Below are positions 52,051-62,579 of a stretch of DNA of 64,000 nucleotides, piece by piece. A program made the position numbers and the translations under genes. The number at the start of each line of letters is the position of its first letter. Position 1 is the first letter of the stretch. A model generated the notes under the pieces. It made no database searches, was not told where the DNA came from, and saw only the letters and a program-made list of their open reading frames with translations. The DNA comes from Aedes albopictus (Eukaryota; Arthropoda; Insecta; Diptera; Culicidae), in NCBI RefSeq assembly GCF_035046485.1, contig NC_085137.1, positions 248,657,233 through 248,721,232 on the forward strand, read 5' to 3'.

Positions 52051-52852
52051 CAGCTGTGTTCATAAAAATAGCAGTGAAAGCCGTTTTCCATACAAAATGA
52101 CCAACTTTGGCATGCTGTAACTTTGTTCTATGAGCGATTGAGCTGAAAATTTGACAGCGAACTACAAATATGGTGAATATTGTATTGCTGTGTGCGTTCA
52201 AGATGCAAACGATGCCCAAATGCGCTCCAAACGCGGTAACACAGTGTTAACAAAGGCAACTTAGCAACCATAGTCAAAACCACCGCCAACCTAGGATTCA
52301 AAAGCTCCCACTAACATCGGGTTACTTGTTAGAAAATCTTACCGCATTTGGTGCTCCCGCATTTAATATTTGCATTTCGAATGCACACAGCAATAATAGC
52401 AAAATCTGAGAATTTTCAAAGCACGTGAAAAAAGTTAAATACTATGTGAAATCATTCAAAATAATAGCAGTGTAAATAAATTGAAATGTAGCTTTACCTT
52501 GAAGAAGCAAGAAATATTTTCGTACGCTATTCAAACAGTTTCCGCCTGGGTTACAAGATGTTAAAATTTTAAAATTTTAAAAATGTTTGCTGGGTAAAAA
52601 ATATCAAAACAAACACTGCTATTATTTTGATCAATTTCACAGTGTTTAACTGTTTCCAACGTGCTTTGAAAATTCTCAGATTTTGCTATTACAATATTTA
52701 CCATATTAAATACATTAAATACAAAATAAATTTTGTAGTTCGCTGTCAAATTTTCAGCTCAATCGCTCATAGGAGAACAAAGTTACAGCATGCCAAAGTT
52801 GGTCATTTTATATGGAAAACGGCTTTCACTGCTATTTTTATGAACACAGCTG
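52051..52852. mobile_element. Tc1/mariner-like non-autonomous element at TA
   Basis: The ends CAGCTGTGTTCATAAAAATA are inverted over about 115 bp and bounded by TA on both sides. Inner inverted pairs (AATAATAGCAGTG; CTGAGAATTTTCAAAGCACG) give it a multi-hairpin layout. No transposase frame is seen. Confidence 0.85.
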
Positions 52853-52854
52853 TA

Positions 52855-53617
52855 GGTAGGTACTGAATTTTACATCCTTGATAGCGCATCAACGTGCTGT
52901 GCCGCATGCACTCTCCCGACCTGTGCACTATAGTGTCTATATCTATATACTATAGATATATCTACTTATCGAGCTCGGCGATGAAGTCCGCCCATCTAGC
53001 AATTTTGCAAAGGTGTCCCGTTTCTCTACTTCAGGGCCTCACAATCCGTAACAATCTCAAACGGAATACTAAAAAGATAATGTCTGAACCGTTGGAGCCA
53101 AAGTTTCCAACTCGAACGAGTGAATTCTACTTTCTACTGGGATTGTCCTGCGATTGAAGAACATAACAGAATGAAACTTGCCATCACACTTAATTCAGAT
53201 ATCATAATTAGAACCTATTTGTGAAATTGTTAAAATTTCACTTTAGATATTCTAGTGAAATTTGGACAAGACTTGTGCACTTAATGCACATTTAGTTCTT
53301 ATGATCTCTATATATTATCAGTTAGTGAAATTTGGACCCGCACGAGACTAGGGCAACCCACCCATTGTAGGAGCAGAGTTAATCATCTGTTTCATTTGTT
53401 TATTAAGTCGAATTTTGCGTTTGTCAACAGAAATTGATAATTTTACGATGTCCAAGAAACTATTAATGACAGGAAATTGAATGAAAAAAGAAAAGCATTC
53501 AGTTGACAATGGATGTGGCGAAACACGAATGAAGAAAAGAAATGTATGTAAATTTTGATTTTAAATCCTCGAATTTTTTACTCTTTGTGTAGGAGGTCGT
53601 TTTTCAATAATCCTTTG
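52855..53617. other. Intergenic, no gene seen
   Basis: AT-rich sequence with GTGAAATTTGGAC repeated near 53257 and 53325; nothing else is recognised. Confidence 0.45.
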
Positions 53618-54013
53618 GTTTACATTGTTCAACTCAAACGAACATTTCACTTGCTAACTTCTCAAAGATGTGTTTAGACTGCGCAAATGACTTGAGTGTT
53701 CACTTGAATGCTCTTGAATGCATCTCAGTTGAAGCAAGTGTTTACATTGTTCAACTCGTGCGGAGCGTAAGCAAACTGAATTGAATTAATCTCACTGACA
53801 GATGACTTGAATTCAGCTCACATGAATCGCGGGTTTAGACGGGGCAAGTGAGACGATTTCGTTTGACTTGAATGAAAAAGTTCAACATGTTCAACTTTCG
53901 TTCAAGTCAAGTGAGTTGCTCATGTGAGATGAATGGTGGTGTTTACACGTTCAATTCGCATTCAATTGGGCATTTTCCATTGACTTGAATCAAGTAACTT
54001 GCAGTGTCTAAAC
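53618..54013. repeat. Repeat region with GTTTACATTGTTCAACTC units
   Basis: GTTTACATTGTTCAACTC occurs twice (about 53619 and 53740), and many CACTTGAATG / CATTCAAGTG motifs alternate in both orientations. TGGTTTACATTG and, inverted at the right, TGGTTTAGACACTG could be degraded element ends. Confidence 0.45.
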
Positions 54014-54198
54014 CAGGGGTTTTAGGATACAAACAGAGAACGCGGTCGAAGGAATATTTCGGCTTGCATTAAATACTGACAACATTACGGTTCCTAGCAG
54101 TACTGTTCATTCTCAAATCGACGGAGACCAGTACAGTCTTATCTATGTACATAAGAAAACAACCTATATTCAAAACTTACCACTTACAGCACATACAC

Positions 54199-55070
54199 TT
54201 AGAACCAGGATTTTTTATTCATCTGCTTGAACTTGGCCTGATTGATGATAATGGAGTTCTTGACCTGTTCCTTATTGCGATTCTGACCGTAGTAATCCAC
54301 AAACTGCCCGTTAGGATCCACAAGGTACATAATGATCGTATGATCTACAATGTAGTCTTCATCCTGATCCTTCGGTCCAGCGCTAAAGTATACCCGAAAA
54401 GCTTTGCACACCTTGGCCACCTGCTCCACGGTTCCCGTCAAACCCAGTAACTTTGGATGGAACTCCTTGACGTACTTTCCGACCACTTCCTTCGAGTCCC
54501 GCTGCGGGTCAACCGTGATGAACAGCGGCTGAACCGGTTCCGCCTCTTCCATCTTGGCCAGCCCATCGACCACGGCGGCCATCTTTTCCAGCTCATCCGG
54601 ACAGATGTCCGGGCAGTGCGTAAACCCAAAATATATCAGCAGCCACTGGCCGATGAAGTCGGACGATTTCCGCTCGTGCCCTTCGGAGTCGACCAACTCC
54701 CAGGAACCACCGATAGCGGCTTTACCTAGTTGACGTTTCCGTTCCTTCAGAAGGGCTGTAAAATTAAAAATTTTAATAAATAGCAAAAACACCTTAATTT
54801 TTTTTCGAACTCACCCTGTTCCTTCTCGTCCTTCACGTACCACATGAAGCCCAAACTGCCCAGGCCGGCAGTGGCAATTAGGGCGAAACTTTTCCACGTT
54901 ATAGGACCTTTACCTTTCATCGGGTCGCTGGTTCTTCCTGGTCCACTGGATCCGCTGGTGGCGGTCCCCCGCCGGAATGTGGGCGTGTTCAGCCAGCTTC
55001 GCGTTGGGTTCTTCGGGTGAAGAAAAACTTTGTTCTGTTGCGAAACAACACGAGCCAACAGTTTTGACAT
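54199..55070 (-). CDS. SCO1: SCO1, mitochondrial copper chaperone for cytochrome c oxidase (2 exons)
   Basis: Exons 55070-54815 and 54755-54199 (minus strand) join in phase across a 59-bp GT-AG intron to give 270 aa. SCO proteins pass copper to the CuA site of COX2 in the mitochondrial intermembrane space. The first 50 or so residues are Arg/Ser-rich and fit a mitochondrial presequence. Residues about 61-79 form one membrane segment. The thioredoxin-like domain follows, with the copper-binding CPDIC (Cys133, Cys137) and the third ligand His224 in VDHTIIMY. I prefer the Met at 55070 (MSKLLARVV), because the upstream Met at 55106 would add a segment unlike a presequence. The ending KQMNKKSWF is not one I can compare. 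No lesions are seen. Confidence 0.93.
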
Positions 55071-55386
55071 GTTTTCTGCTGGTGTTATTTGTACTATATA
55101 ATGCACTTTCTGGTTTACAACAATACTTTGGTAACTATAGACTATTCAATTGAAGAGAACTGATGAAATTTGCGATGAATAATGAGTGATTTTATGAGCA
55201 AAATTCACATTTTTTTATTCAGCTGCCGGCAGAATCACTGGGAAAATTTGCACACGAAAATGACAGTCGAGAAATGAGGGGAAGTGAACGAAAAGAAAAA
55301 CATTGCCCTTGGCTGCGTTCATCAAGATCCCAGTACACAGGGTCAAAGAAAAAATAAAGACCTCTAACTCCCATACAACACCCCAT
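55071..55386. promoter_or_regulatory. SCO1 upstream flank
   Basis: The stretch lies upstream of SCO1 on its strand and probably holds the promoter. A dispersed AGTACACAGGGTCAAA motif near 55331 also occurs in Cul1 intron 2. No defined promoter element is identified. Confidence 0.35.
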
Positions 55387-55608
55387 TATAGATAGTAGAG
55401 TAAACATAGATCCGTGTTGATGAATCCGTTGTATCCAAACGAACTGTCAAAATCTGTATCCAAACGAGCATGCCGTCACGATTTGGACAACATCAATGGA
55501 GCGCATGACGTCATATTCAACCGTCTCACTCTTGAAAATTACTACTTACACGCTTGAAACATTTTAGTTAGCGGTGTCCGCGGATCTATATTTACTCTAC
55601 TATCTATA
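55387..55608. mobile_element. MITE, 8-bp TSD CACCCCAT
   Basis: TATAGATAGTAGAGTAAA and its inverse form the ends. CACCCCAT stands at 55379-55386 and 55609-55616. The terminal TATAG differs from the CAGGG-type elements, so the superfamily is open. Confidence 0.8.
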
Positions 55609-55833
55609 CACCCCATTAAACATTTTCCCGATGAAGTCTGTTGATAAATCGGTTGATTGTTGCACCGACGCTTATTGACCAATCCAAATTCCTGTGTGGT
55701 AGTGGTTTGTGTTCAGATTTCCCGTGTTAATCTATCTGTAAGAAGTTCTTACTAAGAACTTTGTAAACATCTTTCGTTCTCACGTATATGGATAGGCTTG
55801 CATTAGGTTTCGTGAGACATTTTTTGGACAACT

Positions 55834-56380
55834 CTAGATTGAGTTTAAATAAGGGCGAAAGTAACATGAGAGAGTTCTCTTCATCGACTCTCTCTTCTGC
55901 AAATTAAAGTGACAAGATGCATATTCAATCGAACTTTTTTACACTTATACGCTAGATTGCATCGCAACATAGCGATTTATGACCAAAAAGTTCAACCATA
56001 CACACTAAGATTCTGATTTTCCAGCTCAGTAAAATTTTCGCTGAGTTCTGTATTTTTTTTCATCTTTTTACTGAGTTTTCAACAGCAGATTTAACTCGGT
56101 ACACTCGGTAATCAATATTTACCGTTCATCAGTAACGATATTTACCGTTCATCTGTAATTTTTGACAGTTCATTTACAGAACTCGTTAACTTATTTACAG
56201 AGTATTCAGCAAAAGGGATAACCGAGCGTACCGAGTCAAATCTGCTGTTGAAAACTCAGTAAAAAGATGGGGAAAATACCGAGCTGATCTTAGTGTGTAC
56301 TTGCATCTTGTCACTTTAATTTGAAGAAGATGAAGAGAACTCTCTCATGTTACTTTCGCCCTTATTTAAACTCAATCTAG
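55834..56380. mobile_element. Foldback MITE family X, copy 2, split by family Y
   Basis: The ends CTAGATTGAGTTTAAATAAG match copy 1 at 12201-12454. The right arm lacks part of the TCGACTCTCTC stretch present in copy 1. Confidence 0.85.
56001..56297. mobile_element. MITE family Y, intact copy at TA
   Basis: CACACTAAGAT and ATCTTAGTGTG stand at the ends, with TA at 55999-56000 and 56298-56299. Arms share ACTGAGTTTTCAACAGCAGA. It is the undivided counterpart of the copy at 26582-28596. Confidence 0.85.
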
Positions 56381-56811
56381 AACCCAATGGAAGCTTAACA
56401 CAGGGAACAATCGATAATTCACCAGATTAAATAGGATGTTCCGATGAAAACCGGTTAAGTTAACGGATTAGTCGGTTGATAAGATTTAGACAAACTAAAT
56501 TGGCCTACAACAACATACTAATCAGCCGATTGCATAGGTTGTTAATTTTAATCAGGTGATTCGTAGGTCAATCCCTGTGTAAAGCTCCCATAAGCGTCGG
56601 TGCAACAATTGGCCGATTTATCGACCGACTTGATCAGAATTATGTTTAATGGGGCACTTGACAATTTTGCGGCGCACGACGGCAAGATCAAATGGAAAAA
56701 TATTCAAATTATTGCAGACTTCATGACAAATGGACTATCACACATTTTTTTTGTACGCCTAAAAAGTCTGATAAAAGTGCACATTTGCCTCGGATCGTCT
56801 CGACGTCTTTG

Positions 56812-57035
56812 TGTTATACCTTTGCTATTATTACTACCATACTACAACCTTGTCCATACCTATAAACACATACACCTTGCTCCGCGCTGTTTTGACGTTT
56901 CATTCTTGCTTCCCCGCGCGCGAGAGCATGTGCTCAGTTTTCCCTACAAACTAAATTGTTAACGTTGAGTAATAAATAAATAGTTAAGTGCTAAATCAAT
57001 TAGCTGTTGTGTTAATTATTCGGCCAGTCACAACA
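56812..57035 (+). repeat. 5' LTR of the Ty3/gypsy element
   Basis: It starts TGTTATACC and ends CACAACA. It includes AATAAATAAATAG, which could act as a polyadenylation signal in the 3' copy. Confidence 0.95.
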
Positions 57036-57050
57036 GTTCTGGCGACGAGG

Positions 57051-60000
57051 ATGGCGAACGCAGAAAATCCTGGTCGAAGTGCTGCTGCAGGAGGAGGAAT
57101 TGCCGGTGCAATCGGGCCGGCGGCTGTCGCTGCTGCTGGAGCTCCGCCACCAAACTTTGCCATTGATCCCTTCGACAAGAAGAAGTTGAAGTGGATGCGG
57201 TGGATGGAGCGGCTGGAAAATGCATTTGCTATCTATGGAGTTGTCGACCCGGCGATGCAGAAAAACCTGCTTCTGCATCATATGGGATCGGAAACGTACG
57301 ACATCGCCTGCGACAAGATTGCGCCAGACACTCCCCGACAGAAGACGTATGCCGAGATCGTCGATGCCCTGGAAGGATTCTTCAACCCCCAGCCGTTGGA
57401 AATTAGTGAAAATTTCCGTTTCAAGTGCCGCCGGCAAGGCGATTCGAATGCGGCTTCGCCCGATGAGACGGTCGACGAGTATTTGGTGGCATTGCGGCGC
57501 ATCGCCGTCACCTGTAACTTTGGCGCATACCTCGAGACGGCCCTTCGGAACCAGTTGGTCTTCGGTATCAAACGGAATGACATCCGAAGCCGGCTGCTAG
57601 AGAGGAGGCAGCTGACACTCCAAGATGCCCGGGACATAGCCGTGAGTATGGAGCTTTCCCGGAAAGGAGGTGCGGAAATCGAGGGGAACCTCGGCAAGCA
57701 GGAGGTAAACGCCGTGCACCGATCGACTGGATTCAAAGGTAAAAAAGAGAAGCATAACAAAATAAACGCTGGGGGAAAGTCTTTTACTAAAGTGGGACAA
57801 AGTGCAAGCGATTCTTCTTGTTTTCGCTGTGGGGAAAAGACGCACTTTGCAAATACGTGCAGGCACAAAGATACCGTGTGTTCGTTCTGCAAACTGAAAG
57901 GACATCTTGCGAAAGTGTGTATGAAGAGATCCGCCTCCGGGAGGTCGGACGCGAGCCGTGCCGGGAACAAAACGAATGCGGCGCAAGCGAACTATTTGCA
58001 CCAATCCGGTGACGGTAACGATTGCGAAAGTACACAAGTGCGGGAAGTGTGTACCGTGGACACTAAACTCGGTAGTGCGCGATTCTGGTTGGACATGCGA
58101 GTGAACGGAAAGAACATTCGGTTCGAAGTGGACACTGGATCGCCGGTTAGTATCGTGAGTGCGAAGTGCCGGGACAGATACTTTTCCGAATCGCGGATGC
58201 GTGGTTGCACCACAAATCTTGTGAGCTATTGCGGTACCAGTATCGACGTACTGGGAATAATCGATGCGAGTGTCGAATACGGAAGTGGAAAAGTTACGTT
58301 ACCGCTATACGTCGTGGACTCCGACAAACATCCACTTCTCGGGCGCGAGTGGCTAAATGCGATTCCGGTCGATTGGAACAGTGTACTCCAGAATCCGGAT
58401 GCGGTCAACGAGATTACAAATGCTACTTCAACCCGTGCTGCTGCGCTGAAGGAGGTTTTGGGAAGATTCCCGAAAGTGTTCGACGACTCCATCGGGAAAA
58501 TTTGCAGTGTCCAGGCCAGCCTTCCGTTGAAGAACAATGCCAGGCCGGTGTTTCTGAAGGCGAGGAAGATTCCCTTCAACTTGCAGAAGACGGTGGAGGA
58601 CGAATTGGACAAGCTCGAAGCGGAAGGAGTGCTGACGAAGGTGAACCAAAGCAACTGGGCCACTCCAATCGTCCCGGTGAAAAAGTCCCAAGGCCGTGTG
58701 CGGATTTGCGGGGACTATAAACAAACGGTCAACCCAAACCTGGTTGTGGACAGACATCCGCTACCAACCGTGGATGAACTTTTTGCGTCGTTGGCTGGAG
58801 GGAAGAAGTTCTCCAAAATCGACCTCGTTCAGGCCTATCTGCAACTGGAAGTCGCCCCGGAGGATAGAGAGATACTCACCCTGAGTACTCACCGTGGCTT
58901 GTATCGTCCAAATCGACTGATGTACGGCGTCGCTTCGGCGCCAGCGATCTGGCAACGCCAGATGGAAGTGATTCTTCAGGGAATCGAAGGAGTCAGCGTA
59001 TTTCTGGACGATATCAAAGTCACAGGCCCTGATGATGCAACACACCTCCGACGTTTGGAAGAAGTTCTGCGGCGACTAGACCAGCACGGCATTCGGGTGA
59101 ATAAGGACAAATGCGAGTTTTTTGTGGATCAAATTGAGTACTGTGGCTATCTCATCGATAAAGATGGTATCCACAAGATACAGAAAAAGGTTGCTGCGAT
59201 CCAGGAAATGCCTCAGCCCAAGAACAAGGATGAAGTCCGGTCGTTCGTTGGACTGATAAACTATTATGGAAGGTTCTTCGAAAACCTCAGTACGGTACTC
59301 TACCCTTTGAACAACCTCCTCAAGAACGACGTGCCGTTCAAGTGGACTAAGCAGTGCGAGGAATCGTTCAGAAGCGTGAAGAACCAGATGCAGTCCGAGA
59401 AATGCCTTGCTCACTACTCGCCCGATTTGCCGTTGATCCTTGCAACAGACGCGTCACCCTATGGCGTAGGTGCGGTGCTGAGTCACCTGATGCCGGACGG
59501 AACGGAACGTCCGATACAGTTTGCTTCCCAGACGCTCAACCGAGTTCAGCAAAACTACATGCAAGTAGATAAGGAAGCATACGCGATCATTTTCGGCGTC
59601 AAGAAATTTTTCCAGTTCCTGTACGGCCGGAAGTTCATGCTGATCACCGATAACCAAGCGATATCCAAGATATTCGGAGAGCACAAGGGACTGCCGGTGA
59701 TGTCAGCTCTTCGAATGCAACATTACGCAACCTACTTACAGTCGTTCGACTACGAGATCCGTTTTAGGAAGTCTGCCGACCACGCTAACGCGGATGCAAT
59801 GTCCCGGATCCCTCTTTCTCAAGCAGATCCGGAGAATGTGATTGAAGAGGTCGACGTCATCGAGCTTAACCAGATCGAGAAGTTGCCGTTGACTGCTGCG
59901 GAGCTGGCTCAGGCCACGGCCGAGGACCGGTCGGTGCGGAATCTCATCCAAGGAATTAAGCACGGCCAGCCAGTGGATCCCAAAGATCGCTTCGGGGTGG

Positions 60001-61241
60001 AACAAACCGAGTTTTCACTCCAGAAAGGTTGCCTTCTAAGAGGAATACGCGTCTACGTACCGCCGGCACTGAGGAGGAAAGTGCTGGACGAGCTGCACTC
60101 TACCCATTTCGGAACAACCCGGACGAAGTCATTAGCTCGAGGATACTGCTGGTGGGTAGGAATGGACCACGACATTGAGGACATGGTTTCCAACTGCGCC
60201 GAGTGTCAATCGGTCAGGCCGGAACCTGCGAAAACTAGACTGCACTGCTGGGAGACGCCGACAATGCCGTTCCAGCGGGTCCACGTAGATTTTGCGGGCC
60301 CGTTTCAAGACACGTACTTCTTTATTCTGGTCGACGCGTACAGCAAGTGGCCGGAGATAAAGGTGTGCAAATCAATCACGGCGGAGAGTACGGTGAACAT
60401 GTGCCGGGAGATATTTGCCACCTACGGAATACCATCGGTTCTAGTCAGTGACCATGGTGTTCAATTTACGTCGGAAACTTTCCAACAGTTCCTGCGAATG
60501 AATGGTGTGGTACACAAAATGGGAGCACCGTATCACCCATCGACGAACGGGCAAGCAGAGCGCTACGTGCAAACCTTTAAACAAAAGCTGAAAGCTCTGA
60601 AGTGTCCGAAGTCTGAGTTCAACCTGGAGTTATCAAACATACTGCTGACCTACAGGAAGATGCTGCATCCGTCAACGGGCCAATCGCCGTCAATGCTGAT
60701 GTTCGGTCGTCAGATCCGCTCAAGACTGGATTTGATGCTGCCGAAAAACGAACCGAAACCTTCTGAAAACTTGACTGTACGAGTGTTCCTGGACGGAGAT
60801 CGAGTGCGAGTGCGAGACTTTCTCTCGCGTGACAAATGGAAATTCGGAAGGATCGTCGAGAAGGTCGGCAAGCTACGCTATTCTGTGCGCCTGGACGACG
60901 GAAGAGTCTGGGAGCGCCACATCGACCATATTGCTGGAGTTGGCGCGAACATGCGTGAAGGTTTGGTGAATCCCCCTAGGGAGGAGGTATACACTGAACG
61001 AACACCATCTACGATTGCAGTTCCTGCTTCGGTGGCAACCGCTACTGAACCGGCTGAAGAGGCGACTACTGGTGAACGACCGGTGGTGCACGCTCAACCT
61101 ACTACGTCAACTGAGGCTGTTCCTGAACCAGAGCCGGGACCTTCGGCAACAAGGACGCCGCGATCTGGTAATGTAGTATCCGCACAGCCCCTCAGGCGTT
61201 CAAATCGAGTGATTAAACCTCCCCAAAAGTTAAATTTGTAA
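57051..61241 (+). CDS. Ty3/gypsy gag-pol polyprotein, intact
   Basis: The frame runs from ATG 57051 to a TAA at 61239-61241, 1396 aa; the frame opens further upstream in the LTR without an ATG. The N-terminus is Ala/Gly-rich, then gag, then two CCHC knuckles from 57819 (CFRCGEKTHFANTC; CSFCKLKGHLAKVC). The protease has DTG at 58131. RT follows with FLDD at 59001-59012, then RNase H (ATDASPYG near 59445), an HHCC zinc-binding region (about 60090-60210), and integrase with Asp in VDFAGP (about 60285), Asp in VSDHG (about 60450) and Glu in QAERY (about 60557). The tail is Pro/Thr/Glu-rich. All catalytic residues I can check are present, and gag and pol share one frame. The lineage looks Mag-like, by impression only. 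Confidence 0.96.
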   Translation: MANAENPGRSAAAGGGIAGAIGPAAVAAAGAPPPNFAIDPFDKKKLKWMRWMERLENAFAIYGVVDPAMQKNLLLHHMGSETYDIACDKIAPDTPRQKTYAEIVDALEGFFNPQPLEISENFRFKCRRQGDSNAASPDETVDEYLVALRRIAVTCNFGAYLETALRNQLVFGIKRNDIRSRLLERRQLTLQDARDIAVSMELSRKGGAEIEGNLGKQEVNAVHRSTGFKGKKEKHNKINAGGKSFTKVGQSASDSSCFRCGEKTHFANTCRHKDTVCSFCKLKGHLAKVCMKRSASGRSDASRAGNKTNAAQANYLHQSGDGNDCESTQVREVCTVDTKLGSARFWLDMRVNGKNIRFEVDTGSPVSIVSAKCRDRYFSESRMRGCTTNLVSYCGTSIDVLGIIDASVEYGSGKVTLPLYVVDSDKHPLLGREWLNAIPVDWNSVLQNPDAVNEITNATSTRAAALKEVLGRFPKVFDDSIGKICSVQASLPLKNNARPVFLKARKIPFNLQKTVEDELDKLEAEGVLTKVNQSNWATPIVPVKKSQGRVRICGDYKQTVNPNLVVDRHPLPTVDELFASLAGGKKFSKIDLVQAYLQLEVAPEDREILTLSTHRGLYRPNRLMYGVASAPAIWQRQMEVILQGIEGVSVFLDDIKVTGPDDATHLRRLEEVLRRLDQHGIRVNKDKCEFFVDQIEYCGYLIDKDGIHKIQKKVAAIQEMPQPKNKDEVRSFVGLINYYGRFFENLSTVLYPLNNLLKNDVPFKWTKQCEESFRSVKNQMQSEKCLAHYSPDLPLILATDASPYGVGAVLSHLMPDGTERPIQFASQTLNRVQQNYMQVDKEAYAIIFGVKKFFQFLYGRKFMLITDNQAISKIFGEHKGLPVMSALRMQHYATYLQSFDYEIRFRKSADHANADAMSRIPLSQADPENVIEEVDVIELNQIEKLPLTAAELAQATAEDRSVRNLIQGIKHGQPVDPKDRFGVEQTEFSLQKGCLLRGIRVYVPPALRRKVLDELHSTHFGTTRTKSLARGYCWWVGMDHDIEDMVSNCAECQSVRPEPAKTRLHCWETPTMPFQRVHVDFAGPFQDTYFFILVDAYSKWPEIKVCKSITAESTVNMCREIFATYGIPSVLVSDHGVQFTSETFQQFLRMNGVVHKMGAPYHPSTNGQAERYVQTFKQKLKALKCPKSEFNLELSNILLTYRKMLHPSTGQSPSMLMFGRQIRSRLDLMLPKNEPKPSENLTVRVFLDGDRVRVRDFLSRDKWKFGRIVEKVGKLRYSVRLDDGRVWERHIDHIAGVGANMREGLVNPPREEVYTERTPSTIAVPASVATATEPAEEATTGERPVVHAQPTTSTEAVPEPEPGPSATRTPRSGNVVSAQPLRRSNRVIKPPQKLNL

Positions 61242-61276
61242 TTCTATCGATGCATTTTTTCAAAAAGAGGGAGAGT

Positions 61277-61500
61277 TGTTATACCTTTGCTATTATTACT
61301 ACCATACTACAACCTTGTCCATACCTATAAACACATACACCTTGCTCCGCGCTGTTTTGACGTTTCATTCTTGCTTCCCCGCGCGCGAGAGCATGTGCTC
61401 AGTTTTCCCTACAAACTAAATTGTTAACGTTGAGTAATAAATAAATAGTTAAGTGCTAAATCAATTAGCTGTTGTGTTAATTATTCGGCCAGTCACAACA
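61277..61500 (+). repeat. 3' LTR of the Ty3/gypsy element
   Basis: It has the same 224 bp as the 5' LTR, with no difference seen by eye. Confidence 0.95.
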
Positions 61501-61545
61501 CTTTGGTGCACTCATTCCTCCAATTATAAGGAATAAGACTTATTA

Positions 61546-61880
61546 TACCGCATTTAGTTCACCACTGGCCTGCGAACTGCGACTTCATAAGTGCGAAAAC
61601 GTAAATAAAAGTGCGTGATTGAATAAAATCAGGTTGATGTCTTCGGCGCACTATTTCTTCAATCTATGGTGAACAACCCAACAAACATTTTTGCTGTACA
61701 AGAGTGGAACAAACAACTCTTAAGCAAACTTTAGCTTAAGAATCTGTTATTCAGCTAGGTCTGTTCCTTGGGAAGTGCTCTGAAGACACCGAGTTGATTT
61801 GATGCTATCGCGCACTTTTATTAGCGTTTTCGCACTCGTAAAAACTAGTGCGATAGTCCAGTGGTGAACTAAATGCGCTA
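61546..61880. mobile_element. MITE family with GCGCATTTA ends, copy 2
   Basis: CCGCATTTAGTTCACCACTGG and, inverted from the right, GCGCATTTAGTTCACCACTGG bound the unit, with TATA outside both. Inner motifs match the copy at 15727-15952, but the centre is about 100 bp longer. Confidence 0.78.
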
Positions 61881-62579
61881 TATAATAAGATATATAATGA
61901 TCTTAAGATTTAATCGTTGATTTTGATGATTGTTCCTTTTTCTTTATCACTTTTGCATGATATTTACAGCAAAAAATAAATGCAACTCGCCCGATGTAAC
62001 TCATTCCGATGTACATACTAAATAATCAATGTAATCACGATTCCTACGTACGATTACATCCTTTTGATGTAAAATCTTTTGTTTTTATGTGTACATCGTC
62101 CGATGTAATATTCATGCAATCGACGGATTCACCGGGTTGCAGCAGTTCAGATGTAATATTACACAACAGTTTTTTTTTCTGTTATATGTAGCAGCGGAGC
62201 AGTGTCGATGTTTCCAGCGTATTTTTTCCATGAATTAAGTAAAAACAAAAACATTGGACGCCATGTTGAACCGAATGCTGGGTTGATGATTCTGAACCTT
62301 CGTCGCTTCGTCATTCCCCTGGTAGATTTCAACGAGCGTGTTGCAGGAAGAGCTTGCATATTGAACACATCTATTTCGGCGAGTTTTCATTCGGTTAAAC
62401 TGGTTTTTTGGCTGCGTTCTTGAGGGGCAGTCGACTGTCAGTCAGTCGTCCCGGTCCCGTCGTCGTCCGTGTTGTCATTTGTTGCACACTTTTCGCTAAT
62501 CGGTCGTCGTGCAATTTCAGAAAGTGTTCAATATTTTGTAAATTATTATCAACTTATTTGCAGTGAAAACTATTTCAAA
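61881..62579 (+). promoter_or_regulatory. TMEM147 promoter region and 5' UTR
   Basis: Two overlapping TCAGT initiator-like motifs (62438-62446) stand about 135 bp before the ATG, in a region rich in CGTC/GTCG. Further upstream is AT-rich sequence with TGTAAT/GATGTA motifs and no gene. The transcription start is inferred. Confidence 0.4.

Larger units (their letters stand above)
55634..56631. mobile_element. TIR element enclosing MITEs X and Y
   Basis: AAGTCTGTTGATAAATCGG at the left and, inverted from the right, AAGTCGGTCGATAAATCGG start arms that share TGTTGCACCGACGCTTAT. The arms enclose the family X element at 55834-56380. No target duplication could be fixed. Confidence 0.7.
56812..61500 (+). 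mobile_element. Complete Ty3/gypsy element with 5-bp TSD CTTTG
   Basis: Two 224-bp LTRs (56812-57035 and 61277-61500), TGTTATACC...TCACAACA, look identical by eye. CTTTG stands at 56807-56811 and 61501-61505. A probable primer site (TGGCGACGAGGA, from 57040) follows the 5' LTR and a purine tract (AAAAAGAGGGAGAG, 61262-61275) precedes the 3' LTR. The single polyprotein frame is intact. No envelope-like frame is present. Confidence 0.97.

Noticed and set aside
56600..56962. 120-codon plus-strand frame before the gypsy coding region
   Set aside because: It crosses the gypsy LTR boundary and target duplication, so it mixes flank and LTR.
61241..61277. Envelope-like third ORF in the gypsy element
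   Set aside because: Only about 35 bases, including the purine tract, lie between the gag-pol stop and the 3' LTR.
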